From assembly GCA_013043965.1 (NCBI GenBank), contig JABEVF010000155.1, positions 1 through 32,632 of the forward strand: a stretch of DNA of 32,632 nt. Direction: 5' to 3'. The translations under genes and the position numbers were made by a program. Below are positions 14,725 through 24,139 of the stretch, one piece after another; positions within the stretch are counted from its first letter, which is position 1; the number at the start of each line of letters is the position of its first letter. The notes below the pieces were generated by a model that was given only the letters and a program-made list of their open reading frames with translations, was not told the origin of the DNA and ran no database searches. The stretch comes from Gallionella sp. (GTDB lineage: Bacteria; Pseudomonadota; Gammaproteobacteria; Burkholderiales; Gallionellaceae).

Positions 14725-16836
14725 CTACCCCGCGCCCTTGACCCGGATGATTCTGACCACTTCCGGGATCTTGCGCAGGCTGCGCATGACATTGGCGAGG
14801 TGGACGCGGTGGCTGACTTCCAGCGTGAAATACAACGCGGTGTATTCGCCTTCGTTGTTGAAATTGACATTCTCGATGTTGGATTCGGCTTCTGAGATCG
14901 CGGCGGCGATCTTGGCCAATACGCCGCGCTGGTTGGCGACCAACAGTTTGACCCCGACCACAAAATTGCGGTTGATATTTTTGTCCCACGCCACGTCCAG
15001 CCATTGTTCGCCGCTGCGGCCCCGGCGCAAGGTCGGGCAGTCGTGGGTATGCACCACCAGGCCTTGCCCGCTCTTGATTACGCCGATGATAGGGTCACCC
15101 GGGATGGGGCGGCAGCATTTGGCGAACTGTACCGCCATGCCTTCCGTGCCCTGGATGGTGATGACCGATGCGGTGGCCGGTTCGCCATGTTGCGTGTCTC
15201 CCACATGCGAGAGTTGGCGCGCCACGACCATATTGAGACGGCGACCCAGGCCGATATCGGCGAGCATGTCCTGGCGCGATTTCACACCGGTATCGCGCAG
15301 TAATTTTTGCCAATGTGCCTCGTCCATGTCTTGCAGCTTCAGCCCCAGCGTGTGCAGGGCTTGGCTGAGCAACCGTTCGCCCAGTTGCGCCGATTCGCCG
15401 GACTGCATGGTTTTCAGGAAGTGGCGGATATGGCCGCGCGCCTTGCTGGTCGTGACGTAGTTCAGCCAGGCCGGATTGGGTTTGGCATGGGCGGCGGTGA
15501 TGATCTCCACGCGGTCGCCGTTCTTCAATTCGCTGCGCAAAGGCACCAGCTCGAAGTTGACCTTGACGGCGACGCAACGGTTGCCGATGTCGGTATGCAC
15601 GCTGTAGGCAAAATCCACCGCCGTCGCACCGCGCGGCAAGGAAAGAATTTTCCCTTTGGGCGTGAACACATACACTTCGTCGGGGAACAGATCGACTTTG
15701 AGATGTTCCAAAAATTCCGCCGAGTCGCTGCTCTGGCTCAAACTTTCCAGCAAGTCTTGCAACCACTGGTGGGTTTTCTTGTGCAGGTCGTTGATGTTGT
15801 CGTGCCCGCTCTTGTACAGCCAGTGCGAGGCCACGCCGGCATCGGCGATTTTGTGCATTTCGTGGGTGCGTATCTGGATCTCGATCGGCGTACCGAACGG
15901 GCCGAACAGGGTGGTATGCAGTGACTGGTAGCCGTTTAGCTTCGGGATGGCGATGTAGTCTTTGAACTTGCCCGGGATAGGGTTGTACAGCCCGTGCAGC
16001 GCGCCCATCGCGATGTAGCAACTGGCGGGGTCGTTGACCAGCACACGGAATCCATAAATGTCCAACACCTCGGAGAAGGCTAGCGACTTGCTCTGCATCT
16101 TCTTGTAAATGCTATAGATGTCTTTTTCGCGCCCCGTCACATCGGCTTCAACGTGCCAGTCCGCCAGGCGTTGGCGCAAGGCGTGCAGTATTTTTGTGAC
16201 CACCTCGCGACGGTTGCCGCGCGCGACTTTCAGGGCTTTGGCCAACACCGAATAGCGGTTGGGATGCAGGTGTTTGAAGCTGAGATCCTGCAACTCGTGG
16301 TGGATGTCATTCAGGCCCAGACGATTGGCGATGGGCGCATATATCTCCATGGTCTCGCGCGCGATGCGCTCGCATTTTTCACGCGACATCGCACCCAGCG
16401 TGCGCATGTTGTGCAAACGATCCGCCAGCTTGATGAGAATGACGCGCACATCCCGAGCCATTGCCAACAGCATTTTGCGGAAGTTCTCTGCCTGTGCATC
16501 CTCGCGCGTCTCGAACTGGATCTTGTCCAGCTTGCTCAAGCCATCGACGAGCTCCGCGACGGGTGCGCCGAATTTTTCCGCGACTTCTGCGGCGGTGACA
16601 GGCGTGTCTTCGATGACATCGTGCAGCAGAGCGGCGATGATGGACTGCACATCGAGGTGCAGCGGGGTGAGGATGCGCGCCACCGCGATCGGGTGGGTGA
16701 CATAAGCGTCGCCGGAATGGCGCATCTGGCCCTGATGCGCCACGCGGCTGAATTCGATGGCGGCACGTACATGCTCCACGTCCTGCGGTTTAAGGTAGGT
16801 GGTAACTTCCTCCAGAAGTGATTCTGCGTCCGCCAT
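14725..16836 (-). CDS. spoT: Bifunctional (p)ppGpp synthetase/hydrolase SpoT
   Basis: The 703-residue RelA/SpoT homologue has all usual domains. The HD hydrolase region includes THPIAVARIL, LLHDVIEDTP (His72/Asp73) and KLADRLHNMRTLG. The synthetase region (about 230-350) includes YGFRVLVND, GKFKDYIAIPK and NGYQSLHTT. The TGS domain (about 390-450) includes VYVFTPKGKI and the C-terminal ACT domain lies in the last 80 residues. The intact HD motif shows hydrolase competence, and the synthetase G-loop is also intact, so both activities are plausible. It is the last gene of gmk-rpoZ-spoT, 25 nt after rpoZ, and the ATG at 16836 fits the family start. It adjusts the stringent-response alarmone. Confidence 0.95.
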   Translation of the reverse strand: MADAESLLEEVTTYLKPQDVEHVRAAIEFSRVAHQGQMRHSGDAYVTHPIAVARILTPLHLDVQSIIAALLHDVIEDTPVTAAEVAEKFGAPVAELVDGLSKLDKIQFETREDAQAENFRKMLLAMARDVRVILIKLADRLHNMRTLGAMSREKCERIARETMEIYAPIANRLGLNDIHHELQDLSFKHLHPNRYSVLAKALKVARGNRREVVTKILHALRQRLADWHVEADVTGREKDIYSIYKKMQSKSLAFSEVLDIYGFRVLVNDPASCYIAMGALHGLYNPIPGKFKDYIAIPKLNGYQSLHTTLFGPFGTPIEIQIRTHEMHKIADAGVASHWLYKSGHDNINDLHKKTHQWLQDLLESLSQSSDSAEFLEHLKVDLFPDEVYVFTPKGKILSLPRGATAVDFAYSVHTDIGNRCVAVKVNFELVPLRSELKNGDRVEIITAAHAKPNPAWLNYVTTSKARGHIRHFLKTMQSGESAQLGERLLSQALHTLGLKLQDMDEAHWQKLLRDTGVKSRQDMLADIGLGRRLNMVVARQLSHVGDTQHGEPATASVITIQGTEGMAVQFAKCCRPIPGDPIIGVIKSGQGLVVHTHDCPTLRRGRSGEQWLDVAWDKNINRNFVVGVKLLVANQRGVLAKIAAAISEAESNIENVNFNNEGEYTALYFTLEVSHRVHLANVMRSLRKIPEVVRIIRVKGAG

Positions 16837-16861
16837 TCATCGCTCTATTGGGTTCAGTCAG

Positions 16862-17068
16862 TTAAGCCATGCCGCGATTCAGGATCTCTTTGCCGACCTT
16901 GCCTTCGCTGATTTCACGCAGGGCAACCACGGTGGGTTTGTCTTTGCTCTCTGCCACCAGATGGGTTGCGCCATTCGCCAATTGGCGCGCCCGGTAAGCC
17001 GCAGCAAGCGTCAGTTCAAAGCGGTTAGGGATGTAGGACAGACATTCTTCGATGGTGATACGAGCCAT
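16862..17068 (-). CDS. rpoZ: RNA polymerase omega subunit
   Basis: A 68-residue protein beginning [20 protein letters not shown], with the family signature [12 protein letters not shown] and the acidic/basic tail region [15 protein letters not shown]. Omega helps assemble beta-prime into RNA polymerase and contributes to a ppGpp-binding site. It starts 3 nt after the gmk stop and is followed by spoT, the common proteobacterial arrangement. Confidence 0.96.
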   Translation of the reverse strand: MARITIEECLSYIPNRFELTLAAAYRARQLANGATHLVAESKDKPTVVALREISEGKVGKEILNRGMA

Positions 17069-17071
17069 GAT

Positions 17072-17689
17072 TTACTCCGGTTTCTGTAGTTGATTGATAA
17101 GGGCCTGATGACGGGACAATTGCTTGCTGCAGGTGAGCTGCGCGCTCAAAATGACAGCATCCAGTTCGCGCAATGCCTCGTCCAACACATCGTTGATGAT
17201 AACATAATCGAATTCCGCGACATGGGCGACATCGACTCTGGCCGCCGCCAACCGGCGTGCGATCACATCGGCATGATCGGTGCCGCGTCCGGTGAGACGT
17301 AGTCTGAGTGCCTCGAGCGACGGCGGCAGAATGAAGATGCTGATGGCGCGCGGGAATGAGCGACGCACTTGTTCGGCACCCTGCCAATCGATTTCCAGCA
17401 AGATATCGCGCCCTTTGGCGTTCTCCTGGGTGATCCAGGTTTGCGAAGTGCCGTAAAAATTGCCGTACACCTCGGCACTTTCCAGAAACTCCCCGCGCAT
17501 CTGCATCGCGACGAACGTCTCACGACTGACGAAGTGATAGTCCTTGCCGTTCACCTCACCGGCGCGCGGTGCCCGGGTCGTGTAGGAAACAGACAAGTCG
17601 ATCTGCGGGTTGATGTTGAGCAGGGCATGCACCAGGCTGGTCTTGCCCGCGCCGGAGGGGGCGCTGATAATGAATAAATTTCCAGACAT
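17072..17689 (-). CDS. gmk: Guanylate kinase
   Basis: This 205-residue enzyme phosphorylates GMP to GDP. The P-loop SAPSGAGKTSL is at residues 9-19. The GMP-binding region follows with SYTTRAPRAGEVNGKDYHFV and GEFLESAEVYGNFYGTS, and the lid with RLTGRGTD. Length and motifs are normal. It lies 3 nt upstream of rpoZ (same strand) and 19 nt after the RND permease stop, so it is probably read through from the upstream genes. Confidence 0.96.
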   Translation of the reverse strand: MSGNLFIISAPSGAGKTSLVHALLNINPQIDLSVSYTTRAPRAGEVNGKDYHFVSRETFVAMQMRGEFLESAEVYGNFYGTSQTWITQENAKGRDILLEIDWQGAEQVRRSFPRAISIFILPPSLEALRLRLTGRGTDHADVIARRLAAARVDVAHVAEFDYVIINDVLDEALRELDAVILSAQLTCSKQLSRHQALINQLQKPE

Positions 17690-17708
17690 AAAAACCCCGA
17701 ATCAAAAG

Positions 17709-20700
17709 TTAAATAATCGTTGCTGGCGACGGTGCGGCGTGCGGCGGGTTGACCTTGTACCACAGGGCATACAGCGCGGGCAAATACAGTAAAGTCAAAA
17801 AGGTCGCCACCAGTAGTCCGCCCATGATGACGATGGCCAGAGGTCCCCAGAACACACTGCGCGTGAGCGGGATCATCGCCAGGATCGCGGCAGCGGCGGT
17901 GAGCATGATGGGACGGAAGCGGCGTACCGTGGCTTCGACGATGGCATCGTAGCGACTCATACCCGCCGCTATGTCCTGACCGATCTGGTCGAGCAGGATG
18001 ACCGAGTTGCGTATGATCATTCCGCTCAGCGAGATCATCCCCAGCATCGCGACAAAACCGAACGGCACATGGAACAGCAGCAATGCCGCCGTCACACCGA
18101 TGAGGCCCAACGGGGCGGTGAGCAGGGCCAGCGTCACTAGGCCGATGCGATGCAATTGCAGCATCAGCAAAGCCGCGATCAAGAAGCCCATCAGGGGCAA
18201 CACCGCGATGATGGAATCGGTGGCTTGATCGTTCCCTTCCATCGCACCGCCCGCCTCGATGCGGTAACCGGCGGGCAGGGTTGCGCGCAAATCCGCAAGC
18301 TGGCGGTCAATGGCGAGGCTGACATCCGGCGCGCTGATGTTATCCGGCACGTCACCGCGCACGGTCACCACCGGCAGGCCATCCATACGCCAGATGATGC
18401 CGTCTTCCAGTGCCGGTTTAATGGTTGCGATTTCGCCCAGCGGCACAAACTTTCCTCGGGCGGTGTGGATGTTCAGTCGCGCCAGCGCGTCGGGATTGTC
18501 GCGATCCGCCGCACCAGCTCTGACGATGATGTCCACGCGCAGCCCCTTTTCGCGGAAATTCGACACGGTCAGCCCCGACAGCAGGGATTGCAGATTTCGC
18601 GATATGGTCTGAGAGGACAAACCCAAGGCCCTGGCCTTCTCCTGGTCGACCGTGACATTGAACACGCGGACCTTTTCGTTGGAATCCAGGCTGATGTTTT
18701 TGGTGTGCGGATTCTGCTTGACGCGCTCCGCGACCTGTTCGGCGATGCGGCGCAGTTTCTCGGGGTCCGCGCCCAGCACCCGGAACTGCACCGGATAGCC
18801 TACCGGAGGACCATTTTCCAAGCGGGAGATGCGTATCCCCTGGTTCGGGTAATCGTCATCGAGCATCTTGCGCACGCGTTGCAAAACGGCCTCGCGCGCG
18901 CGCATGCCGCTGGTGGCGATCACCATTTGCGCGTAATTCACCGAGGGCAGGGACAGATCCAGCGGCAGATAGAAACGCGGCGTGCTGCCGCCGATGTAAC
19001 TGGTGTAATTGACGATGCCGGGATAGCCCCCCAGTTTTTTCTCCAGTGCTGCGGTCACATCTTCTGTGGCGGCGAAAGTGCTGCCCTCAGGCAGCCAGAT
19101 ATCCATCAATAACTCGGAGCGTTCGGAAGGCGGGAAGAACTCCTGATCCACTTTGTCAAAGCCGGCCACAGCCAGCAAAAAAATCGCCAGCGTAAACCCG
19201 ACCACGCTTTTTTTGCGGTATAGGCACCAACGCACCACGGTGCGGAAATGTTTGTAGAACCCTTGCTGGTAATGCTCATCAGCGTCGGCGTGACCGCTGT
19301 TATCTCGCAAAAGCCGATGCCCTATATAGGGCGTGAAGATCACTGCCACCAGCCAGGACATGACCAGCGCGATGGTGACCACGGCACAGATCGAAAACGT
19401 GTATTCACCCGCCGAGGATTTGGCCAGGCCCACCGGCAAAAATGCCGCTGCCGTAATCAGCGTACCGGTGAGCATGGGGAAGGCCGTGCTGGTGTAGGCG
19501 AACGAGGCGGCTTTCAGTTTGCTCCAGCCCTGCGCCAGTTTGACTTGCATCAGCTCCACGGTGATCATCGCGTCGTCCACCAGCAGTCCCAGTGCGATGA
19601 TGAGCGCGCCCAGCGACACGCGATGCAGCGCGATGCCCAACACGTCCATCACCAAAAATGTGCCGGCCAATACCAGCGGGATCGATAGGCCGACCACCAG
19701 GCCCGCGCGCAATCCCAGGCTGAGAAAGCTCACCGCGAGCACGATGGCCAAGGCTTCGAGCAAGGCGCGCATGAATTCGCCTATGGATTTTTGTACCACC
19801 GCCGACTGATCGGCGACTTGATGGATGGTGACGCCGGCAGGCAGCCGGATTTGGATACGCGCGATCTGGCGCGCCAGATCTTTGCCCAGTTGCGTCACGT
19901 TGCCCTGTTCGGACATGGACACCGCCAGCACGACGGCCTCTTTGCCCATGCTATGGATCTTGAACGAGGCGGGATCGGCATAGCCGCGATAGACATGGCA
20001 GATGTCGCCCAGCCGGTAAGTCTGGTCGTCCACCCGGATGCCGATGTCCTGGATGCTCTTGAGTGACTTGAAGTCACCGCTCACGCGCAGCCGGGTGATG
20101 TCGTCATGCGACACCACTTCACCGGCCGGTTCCATGTCGTTCTGCGCTTTGAGTGCCGCAGCCACACGTAACGGGTCGATGTTCAGCCCGGCCAGTTTTT
20201 GACTGGAGAACTCGATATATATCTTTTCGTGTTGCGCGCCCAGCATGGCCACTTTGCTGACGTTGGCGACAGTGAGCAAATCCTCGCGCGCCGTCTCCAC
20301 TTGGGCTGCCAGTCCGGCGTAATCCAGCGAGTCCGAGGTGAAGGCGTAGATCGCCGCAGCGGTATTGCCGAAATCGTCGTCGATGATGGGTTCGCCCACG
20401 CCATCGGGCAGCGTGCCGCGCAAGTCCGCGAGGATCCTGCGCACGCGATACCAGGAGTGATCCAGTTCGGCGGGCGGCATCGCATCTTTGAGCGTGACAA
20501 AGATTACCGCCTCACCTGCTTTGGAATAGCTGCTCACGTTATCCAACCAAGGCGTTTCCCGCAGCTTGCGTTCGATACGGTCAACCACTTGCTGTTCGAT
20601 CTCGCCGGCCGACGCACCGGGCCAGCGCAGCTTGACGGCCATCACCTTGAAGGTGAAATCGGGGTCTTCTTTTCTCCCCAGCTGCCCGTATGAGAACCAT

Positions 20701-20783
20701 CCGGCCAGCAGCAGCGCGCACAGCGTGTACAGCAGCATCGCCCGATGTTTGAGCGCCCAGGCGGATAAGTTGTAGGGTTTCAT
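17709..20783 (-). CDS. RND-family efflux permease (orphan)
   Basis: A 1024-residue inner-membrane RND transporter has the two-fold layout of HAE/AcrB-type pumps: TM1 near residues 12-30, a large periplasmic loop, TM2-6 (about 335-485), a second loop and the final TM block (about 860-1015). The proton-relay acidic pair is present in LGLLVDDAMITVE. The N-terminal GRKEDPDFTFKVMAV is typical of proton-driven RND permeases lacking obvious metal-binding motifs, so drug or lipophile export is likelier than CzcA-like metal export. No membrane-fusion protein or TolC-like gene is adjacent. ATG 20783 is used; a TTG one codon earlier is also open. It lies 12 nt after the yicC stop. Confidence 0.9.
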   Translation of the reverse strand: MKPYNLSAWALKHRAMLLYTLCALLLAGWFSYGQLGRKEDPDFTFKVMAVKLRWPGASAGEIEQQVVDRIERKLRETPWLDNVSSYSKAGEAVIFVTLKDAMPPAELDHSWYRVRRILADLRGTLPDGVGEPIIDDDFGNTAAAIYAFTSDSLDYAGLAAQVETAREDLLTVANVSKVAMLGAQHEKIYIEFSSQKLAGLNIDPLRVAAALKAQNDMEPAGEVVSHDDITRLRVSGDFKSLKSIQDIGIRVDDQTYRLGDICHVYRGYADPASFKIHSMGKEAVVLAVSMSEQGNVTQLGKDLARQIARIQIRLPAGVTIHQVADQSAVVQKSIGEFMRALLEALAIVLAVSFLSLGLRAGLVVGLSIPLVLAGTFLVMDVLGIALHRVSLGALIIALGLLVDDAMITVELMQVKLAQGWSKLKAASFAYTSTAFPMLTGTLITAAAFLPVGLAKSSAGEYTFSICAVVTIALVMSWLVAVIFTPYIGHRLLRDNSGHADADEHYQQGFYKHFRTVVRWCLYRKKSVVGFTLAIFLLAVAGFDKVDQEFFPPSERSELLMDIWLPEGSTFAATEDVTAALEKKLGGYPGIVNYTSYIGGSTPRFYLPLDLSLPSVNYAQMVIATSGMRAREAVLQRVRKMLDDDYPNQGIRISRLENGPPVGYPVQFRVLGADPEKLRRIAEQVAERVKQNPHTKNISLDSNEKVRVFNVTVDQEKARALGLSSQTISRNLQSLLSGLTVSNFREKGLRVDIIVRAGAADRDNPDALARLNIHTARGKFVPLGEIATIKPALEDGIIWRMDGLPVVTVRGDVPDNISAPDVSLAIDRQLADLRATLPAGYRIEAGGAMEGNDQATDSIIAVLPLMGFLIAALLMLQLHRIGLVTLALLTAPLGLIGVTAALLLFHVPFGFVAMLGMISLSGMIIRNSVILLDQIGQDIAAGMSRYDAIVEATVRRFRPIMLTAAAAILAMIPLTRSVFWGPLAIVIMGGLLVATFLTLLYLPALYALWYKVNPPHAAPSPATII

Positions 20784-20795
20784 CAAGTGATGGGT

Positions 20796-21674
20796 TTACT
20801 CCAGATTTTGGATCTGTTCGCGCATTTGCTCGATCAGGATCTTCATTTCCATCGCGCTGCGCGAGACTTCCGCGTCCACCGATTTCGAGCCCAGCGTGTT
20901 GGCTTCGCGGTTCAACTCCTGCATCAAGAAATCCAACCGTTTGCCCGCCGCGCCGCCCAAAGTCAGGATGCGGCGCATCTCGACCAGATGGCTGGACAGC
21001 CTGGACAGTTCTTCGTCCACATCGATCTTGCTGGCGTACAGCACGATCTCCTGGCGCATCCGCTCGTCCCACACCTCTTGCGACGCGGTATTCTGCAGTG
21101 CCTCGCGCAAACGCGTGATGAGCTTTTGCTCGTAAGCGGCGACGGCCGCGGGGACGTGGGGCATGACGGCCACGCGCAGGGCCTCGATCTTTTCCACGCG
21201 TTGCAGCAAAAACTCTTTGAGTTTCTCGCCCTCTCTGGCGCGGCTGGCGGAGAATTCATGCAAGGCATTCTTGAGCAAATCGAACAGCGTCGCGCGCAAC
21301 TCATCGCCTTCATCGGCGGGCGTTTCCAGCACGCCGTTCCAGCGTAACACATCGGCCACGCTCAAGCTGTCGGAACCCGGTATGGTGGTTTGCACTTGCC
21401 GGTTCCACGCCGCCAGCTGCAACAACAGCTCGTGGTTCAGACGGGCGTGATTTTGCGGGTTGCGCGCCGCATAGTTGATACGGCATTCCACTTTGCCGCG
21501 TTGCACGGACGTGCTGATCGCTTCGCGCATCGCGGCCTCAAAGCCGCGCAACTCGTCGGGCATGCGCATCTGTATATCCAGATAGCGGTGATTGACCGCG
21601 CGTAATTCCAGGCTCAGTGAGCCGCTGGCAAAGTCCGCGCTGGTGTTGGCATAGCCTGTCATGCTGAGAATCAT
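20796..21674 (-). CDS. yicC: YicC-family endoribonuclease/stress protein
   Basis: A 292-residue protein starting MILSMTGYA, the hallmark N-terminus of YicC/YloC proteins, with SLELRAVNHRYLDIQMRMP and the C-terminal KRLDFLMQELNREANTLGSK domain (DUF1732) ending in KILIEQMREQIQNLE. YicC members have been reported as endoribonucleases acting on RNA such as the sRNA RyhB. ATG 21674 is chosen because GGAG lies 6 nt upstream and it gives the conserved start; the open frame extends 18 codons further without similarity. It is normally next to gmk; here the RND gene lies between. Confidence 0.93.
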   Translation of the reverse strand: MILSMTGYANTSADFASGSLSLELRAVNHRYLDIQMRMPDELRGFEAAMREAISTSVQRGKVECRINYAARNPQNHARLNHELLLQLAAWNRQVQTTIPGSDSLSVADVLRWNGVLETPADEGDELRATLFDLLKNALHEFSASRAREGEKLKEFLLQRVEKIEALRVAVMPHVPAAVAAYEQKLITRLREALQNTASQEVWDERMRQEIVLYASKIDVDEELSRLSSHLVEMRRILTLGGAAGKRLDFLMQELNREANTLGSKSVDAEVSRSAMEMKILIEQMREQIQNLE

Positions 21675-21782
21675 AGGGAGCTCCAAAATCGTGACGCGAG
21701 AATAAAGGGCTGGGCGGCGGGCGCGCATTATATTACGATTGCAGCCTTAAGCGATTTTCTACGTGACACTTGGCCGTCCCCC

Positions 21783-22574
21783 ATGAAATTTTCCGTTCAT
21801 CAAGCCAGTCTGATCGGCGACCGCAAGTACAACCAGGATCGTGTCGCTTACGCCTATCGTAATGACGCGTTGTTACTGGTGTTGGCGGACGGGATGGGCG
21901 GGCATTTTCACGGTGAGTTGGCCGCCGCCATGGCGGTCGAGTCCTTTGTCGAACTGTTTGCGCGGCATATCGATGCGACGTTCGCCGATCCGCAGGCCTT
22001 CTTGGCCGATGCGATGCGTCATGCCCATCATCGCATCATGCAGTTGCCGCACGATAAAGATGTCGGCTTCCCCGGCACGACCTGTGTGGTGGCGTTGATC
22101 CAGAACGGGAATCTTTATGTGGCACACGCCGGCGATTCGCGCCTGTATGTGCTGCGCGATCAGGCCGTGTTGAGCCGTACCCGTGACCACTCGATGGTGC
22201 AACAGTGGCTAGACTGGGGCGTGATCTCCGAGGAGGAGGCGCGCATCCACCCCAGGCGCAACCAGATCACCAACTGCCTGGGCGGCATAGAGGACATGTT
22301 CTATGTGGAATCGGCCATCCCGCTCGGGCTGCAACAAGGCGACATTCTGCTGCTGGGCAGCGATGGCCTGTGGGGACCGTTCACCGATCAGGAGCTCGTC
22401 GAATCATTCGTGTTGTTGCCCGTGGCAAAATCCCTGGATAACTTGGTGGTGCGCGCCTACGAGCGCGAATCGGGCTATTCCGACAACATCACCGGGCTGG
22501 TCGTGGCTTGGGGGGAGGATGAGCATGACCACGTCACCGAACATACTGCCAGCCACGAGCTCAAGATCGACTAA
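21783..22574 (+). CDS. PP2C-type serine/threonine phosphatase
   Basis: The 263-residue PPM/PP2C phosphatase carries the metal-binding motifs in order: GDRKYNQDR (about 12-20), LVLADGMGG (Asp36), GTTCVVALI, VAHAGDSRLYVLR, LLLGSDGLWG and GYSDNITGLVV. All acidic ligands of the binuclear Mn/Mg centre appear present, so it should be active on phosphoserine/threonine proteins. No kinase partner is adjacent. No signal peptide or membrane segment is visible. It is divergent from yicC (108-nt gap) and 57 nt upstream of rph. No clear Shine-Dalgarno is seen. Confidence 0.92.
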   Translation: MKFSVHQASLIGDRKYNQDRVAYAYRNDALLLVLADGMGGHFHGELAAAMAVESFVELFARHIDATFADPQAFLADAMRHAHHRIMQLPHDKDVGFPGTTCVVALIQNGNLYVAHAGDSRLYVLRDQAVLSRTRDHSMVQQWLDWGVISEEEARIHPRRNQITNCLGGIEDMFYVESAIPLGLQQGDILLLGSDGLWGPFTDQELVESFVLLPVAKSLDNLVVRAYERESGYSDNITGLVVAWGEDEHDHVTEHTASHELKID

Positions 22575-22631
22575 CCCATTTCCGCGATTTACGACGTCAC
22601 CACTCCCATTCACCACTTTCCATTCCCGACC

Positions 22632-23351
22632 ATGCGCCCCAGCTCCAGACTTCCCGACCAGCTTCGTTCCATACGCATCACCCGCCACTACACCAAACAC
22701 GCCGAAGGCTCGGTGCTGATCGAATGCGGCGATACCAAAGTGATTTGTACCGCCAGCGTGGAGGAGCGCGTGCCGCCGCATAAGAAAGGCAGTGGTGAAG
22801 GCTGGGTCACGGCAGAGTACGGCATGCTGCCGCGCTCCACCGGCGAGCGCATGGGCCGGGAAGCGGCCAAGGGCAAGCAGTCCGGGCGCACCCAGGAGAT
22901 ACAGCGCCTGATCGGGCGCAGCCTGCGCGCCGTGGTCGATTTGAAGAAGTTGGGCGAGCGCACCATCCAGATCGACTGCGATGTGATCCAGGCCGACGGC
23001 GGCACGCGCACCGCCAGCATCACCGGCGCGTTCGTCGCGTTGCATGACGCGGTCACGGGTTTGATCAACAAGGACTTGATCAAGGCAACGCCACTCAAGG
23101 ATTTTATCGCCGCGATCTCGGTCGGCATCTATCAGGGCACAGCGGTGCTGGATTTGGACTACGTCGAAGATTCCGCCTGCGACACCGACATGAACGTCGT
23201 GATGCTGGGCAACGGCCACTTCGTCGAAGTGCAGGGCACGGCCGAAGGCCACGCGTTCAGTCGCGCCGAGATGAATGCCATGCTGGACCTGGCGCAGGGC
23301 GGGATCGCGGAGTTGATTGAGATGCAGCGCGCGGCATTGGCGAAGAACTGA
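22632..23351 (+). CDS. rph: Ribonuclease PH
   Basis: A 239-residue phosphorolytic 3'-5' exoribonuclease that trims tRNA and other RNA 3' ends. Typical segments are [20 protein letters not shown] at the start, [36 protein letters not shown] (phosphate/RNA-binding arginines), [19 protein letters not shown] and VEVQGTAEG. Complete and full length, unlike the truncated rph of E. coli K-12. It precedes rdgB, a common betaproteobacterial order, but a 106-nt spacer with two palindromic repeats separates them. Confidence 0.96.
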   Translation: MRPSSRLPDQLRSIRITRHYTKHAEGSVLIECGDTKVICTASVEERVPPHKKGSGEGWVTAEYGMLPRSTGERMGREAAKGKQSGRTQEIQRLIGRSLRAVVDLKKLGERTIQIDCDVIQADGGTRTASITGAFVALHDAVTGLINKDLIKATPLKDFIAAISVGIYQGTAVLDLDYVEDSACDTDMNVVMLGNGHFVEVQGTAEGHAFSRAEMNAMLDLAQGGIAELIEMQRAALAKN

Positions 23352-23387
23352 TTTCATTCTATTGCCAAGGCCTAACAATTTGGTAGA

Positions 23388-23450
23388 GGCGTGATTCATC
23401 ACGCCCTTCTTCTGGTACATGAACAAATCAGGGTGCAATGAATCGCACCC
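23388..23450. repeat. Two inverted palindromic (REP-like) repeats between rph and rdgB
   Basis: Hairpin 1: GGCGTGA-TTCA-TCACGCC (23388-23405). Hairpin 2: GGGTGC-AATGAATC-GCACCC (23431-23450). Read on the opposite strand, hairpin 2 follows the same pattern as hairpin 1 (GTAGnGG, 3-4 variable bases, ATTCAT, complementary bases, CCC), so the two are inverted copies of one short palindromic element. Hairpin 1 could also terminate rph transcription. Confidence 0.6.
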
Positions 23451-23457
23451 CTACGAT

Positions 23458-24045
23458 ATGAAAAAACTCATCATCGCTTCCAACAATCCCGGCAAGCTCG
23501 CCGAATTCCAAACCCTGCTTGCCCCTTTGGGCATCGAGGTTGTGACCCAGGCGCAACTCGGTATTAAAGAAGCCGAAGAGCCGCACTTCACCTTCATCGA
23601 GAACGCCCTCGCCAAGGCGCGCCATGCCAGCCGTGAAAGCGGACTACCCGCATTGGCGGATGATTCCGGCATCTGTGTCGATGCACTCAACGGGATGCCG
23701 GGTGTGATCTCGGCGCGTTATTCCGGCTATCCCCTGTCCGATATACGCAATAATCAAACCCTGCTGGAAGCCATGAAGATGCACACTGATCGCAAGGCCC
23801 ATTATTATTGCGTGCTGGTGTTGGTGCGAGCGGCGGACGATGCGCAACCGCTGATCGCGGAAGGCGAATGGCACGGCGAGATCGCACTCGAACCGCGTGG
23901 CGAAGGCGGTTTCGGTTACGACCCGCTGTTCTGGTTGCCGGAGCTGGGCAAGATGAGCGCGGAACTGACGCGCGATGAAAAGCACGCGATCAGTCACCGG
24001 GGCCGTGCGATGAAAGTGTTGCTGGAAAAATTGAAGAACGCTTGA
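23458..24045 (+). CDS. rdgB: dITP/XTP pyrophosphatase RdgB
   Basis: A 195-residue Ham1/ITPase-family enzyme removes non-canonical purine triphosphates (ITP, XTP) from the nucleotide pool. Motifs: IIASNNPGKLAEFQ (start), PALADDSGICVDALNGMPGV, SARYSG, GGFGYDPLFWLPELGK and KHAISHRGRAM. ATG 23458 is chosen because it gives the family start MKKLIIASNN; an earlier in-frame start at 23419 would add residues read from the palindromic repeat. No good Shine-Dalgarno is visible, the repeat lying directly upstream, so translation may be weak or structure-dependent. Confidence 0.95.
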   Translation: MKKLIIASNNPGKLAEFQTLLAPLGIEVVTQAQLGIKEAEEPHFTFIENALAKARHASRESGLPALADDSGICVDALNGMPGVISARYSGYPLSDIRNNQTLLEAMKMHTDRKAHYYCVLVLVRAADDAQPLIAEGEWHGEIALEPRGEGGFGYDPLFWLPELGKMSAELTRDEKHAISHRGRAMKVLLEKLKNA

Positions 24046-24139
24046 TGCAACCCCCATGTTTCCTATAGGGGTGTCACCAAGCATTCCGCGAGTTTAGATA
24101 TAGAATGCCCATCCCTAATTTTTGTTACGGAGAATTTTT

